A stretch of 32,780 bases of DNA. Origin: Cyclobacteriaceae bacterium. GTDB taxonomy: Bacteria > Bacteroidota > Bacteroidia > Cytophagales > Cyclobacteriaceae. Shown here one piece after another: positions 8,889 to 17,042 of this stretch. Made by a program: the position numbers and the translations under genes. The DNA lies in NCBI GenBank assembly GCA_028278585.1, contig JANQEC010000110.1, positions 1 through 32,780 of the forward strand. The letters run 5' to 3'. The notes below the pieces were generated by a model. It was not told the DNA's origin. It saw only the letters and a program-made list of their open reading frames with translations, and searched no databases. The first letter of the stretch is position 1; each line of letters opens with the position of its first letter.

Positions 8889-9227
8889 TTATTTGGTTGA
8901 TTGTTTAGTTTCCCATAGTGTATCCAATACCGAAAAAACCTGATTCCACTGCTCCTTTTCTGCAGTCAACGCTTCTTTCCCTGCTGAGGTAATCTCATAG
9001 TACTTGCGTGGCCTGGATTCCCCATTTAGCGTCCATTTGGAGACGATTAGTCCTTCTTTCTCCAATCGGTGCAAAACAGGATAGAGCATTCCATCCGAGT
9101 ACTTCATCTTTCCTCCAGACAATTCCTTGATCTTCTTGATAATCAGGTAACCATAGCTATTGCCTTGTTTGAGTATCCCAAGGACGATTGGTTTTGTGGA
9201 TGCAGCTGTTAAATTCTTCGATATCAT
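8889..9227 (-). CDS. PadR family transcriptional regulator
   Basis: 112 aa; KPIVLGILKQGNSYGYLIIKKIKELSGGKMKYSDGMLYPVLHRLEKEGLIVSKW winged-helix pattern. Confidence 0.92.
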   Translation of the reverse strand: MISKNLTAASTKPIVLGILKQGNSYGYLIIKKIKELSGGKMKYSDGMLYPVLHRLEKEGLIVSKWTLNGESRPRKYYEITSAGKEALTAEKEQWNQVFSVLDTLWETKQSTK

Positions 9228-9264
9228 GATGCGCTATAAATCTAATATTACAAAGTAAATAATT

Positions 9265-9282
9265 ATTCTATATACATAGAAT
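9265..9282. promoter_or_regulatory. Candidate PadR operator (18-bp perfect palindrome)
   Basis: ATTCTAT-ATAC-ATAGAAT located ~38 bp upstream of the padR start. Confidence 0.5.
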
Positions 9283-9410
9283 GTCAAAGTATACGAAAGA
9301 CAAGTATAAATGGTTGTGAGGAAAATGGAGTTGGTATGGATCCACTCAATACCGAAACCAGAATTAATCAGAATTTACTTATGGATATCAAAAAATTGTA
9401 ACGGTTGACC

Positions 9411-9540
9411 CATGTCGCGAAATCATGCAGCGAAATGCAGGTTTTTGCAAGCTCTACTCAGCATGGAATTCAGCTAACTAATTGACTATCAGTATATGAA
9501 GGGATTTAGGTCAAATGATTCGAATTCCTCCGATTCCAAT
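9411..9540 (+). repeat. Dispersed ~130-bp repeat, copy B, with tRNA/tmRNA-like 3' end
   Basis: Aligns with 3767-3895; the 3' end TTCGAATTCCTCCGATTCCAA is a slightly diverged version of 16-36. Confidence 0.75.
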
Positions 9541-9745
9541 AAATTCTGAAGTTCTAACTTTATAATTCGACTGCACCCCCTTAAGAAATCGCGTTTTTCC
9601 TTTTGTGGTCAATCTTCTGAACCAGGATAGCAGATGCTTGTGAATAGTTATACATACCGTTATCTTTAGCCCAAGTTATAACCACCAGTTATTTAAATAA
9701 AGCCAATGAATTTTTCGAGTTAGTACGCCATCATCATTATGATTA

Positions 9746-11323
9746 ATGACTAAGAAAATTTATGCTCATATGAGATTAGCCTTCTCGATCTTCATTTTTG
9801 TTGAGAGTATCACTAGTGTTTTTGCTCAAGAAAAACCTATCCATTCTGTAGAAGTAAAGCCAGAGTTTCGAGCTCAGGAAAGATCAATCCCAATCGACGT
9901 GGTTGCAGTTGAAGATGATGGATATTATATGCATTACTCTCGTGGGAAATATGGACAAGGGTCAGATTTTTTGATACGTTTTGATAATGACCTCCAACCA
10001 ACCAATGATATAACAGAATTTAGCTCTTCAGGCACTAATATTGACACAATATCAACAGTCGGGTTTATACAAGGGAATTCCTCTTTATTACATATATCAG
10101 TTTCAAGAACTCCGAATTCAAGGAAATACTTTAAACGTGTTTTCGATCTTGACACTAAACAGTTAGGTCTCCCCGAACTTATGGCAGAAGTGAAAAGTGA
10201 CGAGCGTAGTGTTTCCAAGGCGTTCGAGACATTAATATTTTCAAAAGATACTGCTCAAATAGCATTCATTTATACAGTTCCGAATCGGAATAGAGATTAT
10301 CAAAAGCTGAAAGTGTTTAGAATGGATGCAAACTTTAGTACACTTAGTGAAGAAGAATATGAATTTCCTTATTCAAACAAATCCTTTGCTTTTCAAAAAA
10401 TCAACCTTGGAAGCCAAGGACAGATTGATATCCTTGCCAAGGTGTATAATAGTGAAAGAATTCTTTATGGAGAGAAGAATAAGGGATATCAATATTTGGT
10501 TTACCAAATTCGAGATGGTGTTCATGAAAAAGCAATAATTCAGTTTCCGAGGCTGCATGTTAAAGGCTTAAATATGAACATTTCTAAGACTGGTGAATAT
10601 TACTTAACTGGATTATACTCAATTGATGATTTTTATGGTGTCAGGGGGTGTGTGTTTGCGAAACTTGGTGTAAACGGAGAAATTGAATCCAGAAAATTGA
10701 TTCCGTTGGAGCACGAGTATTTCACTCAACTGGTCGAGCCTGGTAAAAAAAGAGAGAGAATTATTAAGAAGCTTGCTAATGGAACATTCGAGGAAGGAAA
10801 GCAGGTTTTTGATGGCACTGTTTATATTGAAGACAGGAATCTATTCATTTTGATTGTTGAAAGAAAATGGATAGTTAGCTCTAATTATACGACAACCTAT
10901 AATACACTCGAAATAGGTTTGATTGCCATAAATACTAATGGAGATATTGAATGGGCCAGGAAAATTGGTAAGAATAACTCTAAGACCAATGCATTTATAT
11001 ATTCTAGTTTTGGTCTGGTTAAACGAGAGAGGTCCCTAATGTTTTTCTATGGTGATCATATTCAAAACCAAAATCATAAATATGGCCGCATGCCCAATGC
11101 TTTTTCAATGAATGGAGTCAATTATTGCTTTGCTGCAGCATCAGTTGATTGGTCAGGCAATGTGACAAAAAACATTGCTGTTAATGTTGAAGATATTGGG
11201 AGAACAAGAATACGTCCAGGTCTAAGCAGGTGGATTGATGATAACTCCATCTTATTCTTCGGACAGGACATCTCCAATCTAAAAAATCAGAGATTTATTA
11301 AGATTAATTTTCATGAAGATTGA
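9746..11323 (+). CDS. Hypothetical secreted protein
   Basis: 525-aa ORF with signal peptide-like MTKKIYAHMRLAFSIFIFVESITSVFAQ; no recognised domain. Confidence 0.75.
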   Translation: MTKKIYAHMRLAFSIFIFVESITSVFAQEKPIHSVEVKPEFRAQERSIPIDVVAVEDDGYYMHYSRGKYGQGSDFLIRFDNDLQPTNDITEFSSSGTNIDTISTVGFIQGNSSLLHISVSRTPNSRKYFKRVFDLDTKQLGLPELMAEVKSDERSVSKAFETLIFSKDTAQIAFIYTVPNRNRDYQKLKVFRMDANFSTLSEEEYEFPYSNKSFAFQKINLGSQGQIDILAKVYNSERILYGEKNKGYQYLVYQIRDGVHEKAIIQFPRLHVKGLNMNISKTGEYYLTGLYSIDDFYGVRGCVFAKLGVNGEIESRKLIPLEHEYFTQLVEPGKKRERIIKKLANGTFEEGKQVFDGTVYIEDRNLFILIVERKWIVSSNYTTTYNTLEIGLIAINTNGDIEWARKIGKNNSKTNAFIYSSFGLVKRERSLMFFYGDHIQNQNHKYGRMPNAFSMNGVNYCFAAASVDWSGNVTKNIAVNVEDIGRTRIRPGLSRWIDDNSILFFGQDISNLKNQRFIKINFHED

Positions 11324-11453
11324 TTTGAATGAGAACCTGATAGATTCATTGAGTACCATATTACGCTTATCCTTTGCTTAAATCAATTAATCCTCTAAAA
11401 AACTCACCGAATATTCTCACGTTTGCTGTAATGATGCCACCTTTGCAATCTAA

Positions 11454-11837
11454 GTGATGATTGGAATACACAGAATTGTTGCCTCCTTACTTGTTTTTAT
11501 AAGTCTAGCAAATACGTGGCTTGTTCCGCTTATCTATCTTGATTTCGAACTTCGCAAAGAGTATATCGCTAAAGTGCTGTGCATTGAGAGAGATAAGCCA
11601 ATCACTGTCTGTGGTGGTAGCTGCTACATTACCAAACAACTTGAGAAAGTATCCGAACAACAGGAAAAAGAGGAAAAAACCAACACTCCCTTGTTTGTTT
11701 TTTTCTTTCAAAAAGTACCTTCTGTCTTGATTGATCTAAGTCCTGGAAAGCTAAGTGAGTTGGATTATTTGGCTTACCAGGAACCCTTGTACTCCGAGCC
11801 ATATCTTTCAGGTGTTTATCATCCCCCAAGCTCCTGA
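11454..11837 (+). CDS. Small membrane/exported protein with C-x9-C-x3-C motif
   Basis: 127 aa; N-terminal hydrophobic segment; KEYIAKVLCIERDKPITVCGGSCYI; paralogous to 13168-13548. Confidence 0.75.
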   Translation: MMIGIHRIVASLLVFISLANTWLVPLIYLDFELRKEYIAKVLCIERDKPITVCGGSCYITKQLEKVSEQQEKEEKTNTPLFVFFFQKVPSVLIDLSPGKLSELDYLAYQEPLYSEPYLSGVYHPPSS

Positions 11838-11952
11838 ATTTTTCCATACCCGAAAGGGTCATTAAATCATTTCGTTTTAATCGATTAGAAAACAGTTGGT
11901 CTGCTTGAGCAGGTTTATCCTTTGTTTTCTAAGTCATTTAAATCATACAACT

Positions 11953-13119
11953 ATGAACTTAAAATATATATGCTATCACGCACTTGTTGCGTTGATAACT
12001 TTCTCCTGCTCGACACCTGAGCAGCAACAAATAATCAGGGCCAGTCCGGAGGCTTTGGTTATTCCCGAGGTGGATAGTATTGTTTTCAAATGTCAACCCT
12101 GCGGAATTCCCTGTGATACAATTGAATTTCACGAGCCAGGTATTTGCCCGGTATGCAACATGCCTCTTTTTGCCAGCTATCACGGTCTTGAGCCAAATGT
12201 TGAGAACCCACTAGCGGAAAAGAAAGTGGCAGTACTTGTGTTCCCTGGTGTGCAAATCATTGATTTCACTGGGCCTTTTGAAGTCTTTCAATCTGCCGGT
12301 TGCAATGTTTTTACGGTGGCGAAAGAGAGCGGGCAGCTAGCAACCTCAGGGAACTTGCAAATAGTTCCGGATTACACATTTGATAACTGGCCCGGAGCCG
12401 ATATCCTGGTTGTCCCGGGAGGAAATGTGAATAATTCTGACACCACAATCCTTAACTGGATCAAAAGTGCCAACAGTCAATCGGAAAGAACACTGTCTGT
12501 TTGCAATGGCACTTTTTTTCTTTCTAGTGCAGGCTTGCTTGATGGCCTGACTGCTACAACCACTTTTGGTCTCGTAGATGCCTTACAGGAAATTACTCCT
12601 ACAGCGACAATCGTAGATGATCAAAGGTATATTGACAGTGGACATATTATCACTTCTGCAGGACTTAGCTCGGGGATAGATGGTGCTTTATACCTGGTGT
12701 CACAGTATTTAGGTGAAGGTAGGACTAGAGTTATCGCTAATAGTTTGGAGCTCAATTGGAATCTGAAAAATGGTTACACCAGAGGCTTACTTGCAGATCG
12801 ACATATACTGCGGATCAGGGATGTTTTTAGTCCGTTTGAAAGATCGGATTTCACTTACGGTGGAAATACGGAAGAGTGGGAGCTAACCGTGAAGCTTCAA
12901 ACAGATTTCACTATTCCGGAGATCATGGTGCTTATTGATACACAATTGATACGGGTAAATAAGTGGACCAAGGTGCAGCAGCAATCTAATTCCAGCCGAT
13001 GGCAGTTCAGTGATCAGTATGGCAAGGTGTGGACCGGACAGGTCATCATTGCAGACAGATCATCAGATGGCATTGAAGTAGCCATAAAGATTACACAACA
13101 GAAGGACGATCAGGTATAA
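11953..13119 (+). CDS. Lipoprotein with Cys-rich metal-site domain fused to a DJ-1/PfpI-like domain
   Basis: Signal/lipobox MNLKYICYHALVALITFSC; FKCQPCGIPCDTIEFHEPGICPVCNMPL; DJ-1/PfpI VAVLVFPGVQIIDFTGPFEVF with Cys elbow SVCNGTFFLSSAGLLDG. ORF opens at 11896; ATG at 11953 preferred. Confidence 0.82.
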   Translation: MNLKYICYHALVALITFSCSTPEQQQIIRASPEALVIPEVDSIVFKCQPCGIPCDTIEFHEPGICPVCNMPLFASYHGLEPNVENPLAEKKVAVLVFPGVQIIDFTGPFEVFQSAGCNVFTVAKESGQLATSGNLQIVPDYTFDNWPGADILVVPGGNVNNSDTTILNWIKSANSQSERTLSVCNGTFFLSSAGLLDGLTATTTFGLVDALQEITPTATIVDDQRYIDSGHIITSAGLSSGIDGALYLVSQYLGEGRTRVIANSLELNWNLKNGYTRGLLADRHILRIRDVFSPFERSDFTYGGNTEEWELTVKLQTDFTIPEIMVLIDTQLIRVNKWTKVQQQSNSSRWQFSDQYGKVWTGQVIIADRSSDGIEVAIKITQQKDDQV

Positions 13120-13167
13120 CGAATGTCCTTTTATAGTCTCATGTTTAACGATTTATTCAGCCACTAA

Positions 13168-13548
13168 ATGAGGTTTGCAAGAATCATACTTATCGGTGTG
13201 TTAGTCATTAACAACCTGTCGAGTTGCTTTCTTGTTCCACTCGTATACGCTGATTATGAAATCAGACGGGACTATATAGAAAAAGTCCTTTGCATTGAGC
13301 GCAATAAGTCCATCACGACATGCAAAGGGAGATGCTTCATCAATGAGCGGTTGAAGTCCATCACCCAACAGCAGGAAAAGGATGAAGAAATAACTCCCCG
13401 GGCGTTTACTTTTTTCTTTCAGGAGCGTGGTGAACAAGAGCTGTCCACCCCTTTTCATTCATTCACCAATTGCCCCCAGGTGTTCGGCTCTGGCCCACCA
13501 CGGTCACCATTTGTACAGGGTGTCTTCCACCCACCCAACCATCTGTGA
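13168..13548 (+). CDS. Small membrane/exported protein with C-x9-C-x3-C motif (paralogue of 11454-11837)
   Basis: 126 aa; RDYIEKVLCIERNKSITTCKGRCFI, QQQEKDE, C-terminal GVFHPP. Confidence 0.75.
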   Translation: MRFARIILIGVLVINNLSSCFLVPLVYADYEIRRDYIEKVLCIERNKSITTCKGRCFINERLKSITQQQEKDEEITPRAFTFFFQERGEQELSTPFHSFTNCPQVFGSGPPRSPFVQGVFHPPNHL

Positions 13549-13623
13549 TCATTTCTCAGTAACCCTCGTGCGGCAGGACCGCACCAATCAAAACCAATTT
13601 TTTTATTTAAAACGCTTTTAAAA

Positions 13624-14691
13624 ATGATAAAGAGCATAACAATACTAATGTGCAGTGTTGCTACTGCATTGTTTTCTTCTTCCTATGCACAGGCAACTGT
13701 TTCAAGGCCTGACAGCCATGCCCCGATTGGGGTGATGGGAGATCATACTCACGCCAAAGGAGAGCTGATGATTTCTTACCGGTTCATGACGATGTATATG
13801 GATGGTAGTCTTTCCGGGACTGACGATATTTCTGCAGATGAGATCGCAACAACTATCCCGAATCGTTTCTCAGGAGTGACGGGCCAGCCTCCAACATTGC
13901 GGGTGGTACCTACCGATATGCGGATGAATATGCACATGATCGGTGTAATGTATGCACCTACGGATAAGCTGACGCTGATGGGTATGGGAATGATCTTGTC
14001 TAACAACATGGATCACCTTACTTATCAGGGAGGCATGGGGAATACCGTTCTGGGCAGCTTCACTACAGAAACATCCGGCTTCGGTGACTTGCGGATTACA
14101 GCGCTATATCAGTTGACGGAAGATTTTCACGTAAATCTGGGTGTCAGTCTCCCCACTGGCTCTATCGAAGAGGAAGGTCAGGTGCTGGCTCCGAATACGA
14201 TGGAGCCTACGCTACGGCTGCCGTATCCAATGCAGCTTGGCTCAGGCACTACTGACCTGCTACCGGCGCTCACGTATTTCAGCAAAGGTGAAAATATGAG
14301 CTGGGGGAGTCAACTAAATGCCACGATCCGAATGGATGAAAGTGACAATGGGTATTCACTCGGAAATCAACTGGGCTTCACCGCATGGGGAAGCTATATG
14401 ATTGACAAGTGGGTAAGCGGTTCATTGCGGGTTGGCTACCTGACTAGAGCAAAAAATGACGGCACGGACCCGGACATTGTAGCTCCGGTACAGACAGCAG
14501 ACCCGGATTTTCATGGAGGAAGTCGGCTTGATCTCTTGGTTGGTTTGAACCTGATCGGGCAGTCTGGCTTTGTGAAAAACCACCGACTGGCGTTCGAATA
14601 CGGACTCCCTGTCCTTCAGGATCTGAATGGTCCGCAACTGAAGACGTCCAACGTGCTGACCATTGGCTGGCAATATGCATTTCAAAAGTAA
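13624..14691 (+). CDS. Met-rich outer-membrane beta-barrel-like protein
   Basis: Signal peptide; HAPIGVMGDHTHAKGELMISYRFMTMYMDG; DMRMNMHMIGVMYAPTDKLTLMGMGM; alternating beta-strand pattern, terminal aromatic-rich strand IGWQYAFQK. Confidence 0.75.
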   Translation: MIKSITILMCSVATALFSSSYAQATVSRPDSHAPIGVMGDHTHAKGELMISYRFMTMYMDGSLSGTDDISADEIATTIPNRFSGVTGQPPTLRVVPTDMRMNMHMIGVMYAPTDKLTLMGMGMILSNNMDHLTYQGGMGNTVLGSFTTETSGFGDLRITALYQLTEDFHVNLGVSLPTGSIEEEGQVLAPNTMEPTLRLPYPMQLGSGTTDLLPALTYFSKGENMSWGSQLNATIRMDESDNGYSLGNQLGFTAWGSYMIDKWVSGSLRVGYLTRAKNDGTDPDIVAPVQTADPDFHGGSRLDLLVGLNLIGQSGFVKNHRLAFEYGLPVLQDLNGPQLKTSNVLTIGWQYAFQK

Positions 14692-14696
14692 CTGGT

Positions 14697-15161
14697 ATGA
14701 AGCTCATTTATTTACTTGTCCTGGTGATTGCGGTGATTGGCTGTAATTCTACCAGCGAAACAACAAAAGAAGATCAGCTGTTGAAAGAAGTCGTGCGTAT
14801 TCATGATGATTCCATGAAGGATTTTGGTTTGCTAATGAGGCTAAAAAGACAGCTTAAGTCATCGATGGACTCTTCTCGACTTGATGAATACAATCAGGCC
14901 ATTGAAGCTCTGGAGGATTCACATGAAGAGATGATGGAATGGATGCGGGCTTTTACCGCCCACTTCCCCGATGCAGGATTAGATCATGCAGGTCACACAC
15001 CTTCGGATGGACATCACATGAAAGACGACCATCACAACGCTGTTAAGTCTGATGATATGTTGCAATTGCTTGAGATCGAGAAGGAGCAGGTACTGAAACT
15101 AAGTAGTCAGACGCAACGAGCGATTGAGGAAGCTCGGGCGCTATTGCAGAATCCTGATTGA
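14697..15161 (+). CDS. His-rich small lipoprotein
   Basis: Lipobox LVIAVIGC; HFPDAGLDHAGHTPSDGHHMKDDHHNAVKSDDM; helical remainder; starts 6 nt after the preceding CDS. Confidence 0.75.
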   Translation: MKLIYLLVLVIAVIGCNSTSETTKEDQLLKEVVRIHDDSMKDFGLLMRLKRQLKSSMDSSRLDEYNQAIEALEDSHEEMMEWMRAFTAHFPDAGLDHAGHTPSDGHHMKDDHHNAVKSDDMLQLLEIEKEQVLKLSSQTQRAIEEARALLQNPD

Positions 15162-15223
15162 TTTTGAAATAAAGAGAGGGGAATTGGGCCCGATCATTGT
15201 TATATACTAAATATCTTTAATGT

Positions 15224-15862
15224 ATGAAACGGTTACCAATTCTCCTTCTTTTCGTGATTGGCTGCAGCCAGACTGAACCTCTTGAACTACCGGAACCGGA
15301 AATAGAGGCTAGCGCTGACCTTTACTCACTCGAATCATTGGGTGATGACACCTACAGTGTGACAGAAGCAAGTATTGGGAAGGCTTTCTTTTCCCAGGCA
15401 GGAGACGTGGTCACACTTACCATTGAGCTACATGGAATGACTCCGAATTCATCCAAAGCTGTTCATATCCACAATGGCAGTGTTGACGCTCCGGGAAGGC
15501 ACTGGAACCAACAGTCTCTTTATGCTTTCTGCACCGAAACCAGTCTGGGGGAGCCTTGGGCAAAACCTTTTGCAGGAGACGTAGGAAATGTGGATATAGA
15601 TGCCAATGGTAATGGTCAGTTAACCCTTCATACTGACCTTTGGGCACTGAATTCGGGTGATGCAAAAGATATTCTGGACAAAGTGATAATTGTACATCAG
15701 GACCCGGAAGATTTTCTTACGGAATGTGATCCTGCACACTCCCACGATTACCTGCACTCCAACCTTAAAATAGGTGGCGGTTCCATAAACCTTCTCACGG
15801 ACATAGAGCAAAGGACACAAGCTAAAATGACCCACTTTCCGGATTTTACTATATGTAAATAG
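15224..15862 (+). CDS. Cu/Zn superoxide dismutase-like lipoprotein (divergent)
   Basis: Lipobox LLFVIGC; KAVHIHNGSVDAPGRHWNQ, AGDVGNVDIDANG, DKVIIVHQDPEDF, LKIGGG pattern of the SodC family. Confidence 0.8.
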   Translation: MKRLPILLLFVIGCSQTEPLELPEPEIEASADLYSLESLGDDTYSVTEASIGKAFFSQAGDVVTLTIELHGMTPNSSKAVHIHNGSVDAPGRHWNQQSLYAFCTETSLGEPWAKPFAGDVGNVDIDANGNGQLTLHTDLWALNSGDAKDILDKVIIVHQDPEDFLTECDPAHSHDYLHSNLKIGGGSINLLTDIEQRTQAKMTHFPDFTICK

Positions 15863-16270
15863 AGCGAAAAGCCTTTGGCAATCATCGATAACAAAGAATG
15901 CTTGCAATGGTGAAGTCGAATAAAACTGAATCAGTTACGAGATTCTCGCTGCTCCAATCAGACGATGAAACTCACAATCAATAAATGAGTTCACCCTAAA
16001 GGTGTAGATATGAACTCAACTACATATTCATACACTACTATTTAAGAGAGATCACTTTCAATGATAGATGGTCTTGTGGTGGAAATAGAAATGGGATCAC
16101 GTATCATTCAATGAATTGTATTTTTTGTTAAACAGTGTGCAGGCAGTTTTTATAGGACAATAAAAAGAAAACATTGAACAAAAATATGAGGGAGTAGCCA
16201 TAATTATTTCCTCACTAAGTTGTTTCAAAGGTTAGATTAGCGTATCTTATCGTGTTCGCAAACCGCTAAG

Positions 16271-17023
16271 ATGATGCGACAATTGTCACTACTTAGAGCC
16301 ACGTTAGGTACAATTCTTCTTACCTTTTACTTTTCTGTAACTGGTCAGTCGTTCTCCAATATCAGAGCTGAACTCATTGATGGTCAAATGAGAATCACTT
16401 ATGATCTCATTAGCAACGACCCAAGTGGAACCTTTAAAGTTGAACTCAGGTCAAGTGTGGATGATTTCCTAACTCCTGTTAAAACCGCGTCAGGAAATGT
16501 TGGAGAAGACATTAAGCCTGGCAGAGGATTGAGTATTTTCTGGAATCCGGCCTTAGAACTGCCTGAAGACTTTGATGGACAGCTTCAGTTTAAACTGGTC
16601 GGCGAACCAATGGCCCCGCTACCTAGACCCGATGAATCAATTTCGTTCAGTAGTCCAGGACCAGGAAGCAAATTCAAACGTGGGAAAAGCACATACATAG
16701 AATGGACAGGAACAGGAATTGCGAATTATAAACTAGGGTTGTACCAATCAGGAATTAAAGTATCTGATATCACCACGGTAAGCGGAATCAACTCATATTC
16801 ATGGGTGGTCCCTGAAAATTTGGAACCAGGGACAAGTTACGAATTACGGCTCTCCGGAAATGATGATGAGATCTCTAGTGAGACTTTCACCATCAAGGGT
16901 AAGACACCAATATTCCTGGTTATTGCTCCAATAGCAGTGGCAGGAGGAGTTGTCGGAGTTCTCGCTTTTGGAGGTGAGGGAGGTTCTGATCCACTTCCAC
17001 AGCCGCCCGATCCTGGTCAATAA
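16271..17023 (+). CDS. Secreted protein with Kre9/KNH-like (Ser/Thr-rich GPI-anchored-family) domain
   Basis: Signal peptide; SFSSPGPGSKFKRGKSTYIEWTGTGIANYKLGLYQSG...YSWVVPENLEPGTSYELRLSG; C-terminal hydrophobic segment. Confidence 0.7.
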   Translation: MMRQLSLLRATLGTILLTFYFSVTGQSFSNIRAELIDGQMRITYDLISNDPSGTFKVELRSSVDDFLTPVKTASGNVGEDIKPGRGLSIFWNPALELPEDFDGQLQFKLVGEPMAPLPRPDESISFSSPGPGSKFKRGKSTYIEWTGTGIANYKLGLYQSGIKVSDITTVSGINSYSWVVPENLEPGTSYELRLSGNDDEISSETFTIKGKTPIFLVIAPIAVAGGVVGVLAFGGEGGSDPLPQPPDPGQ

Positions 17024-17042
17024 AACATTAAAAAAATAAACC

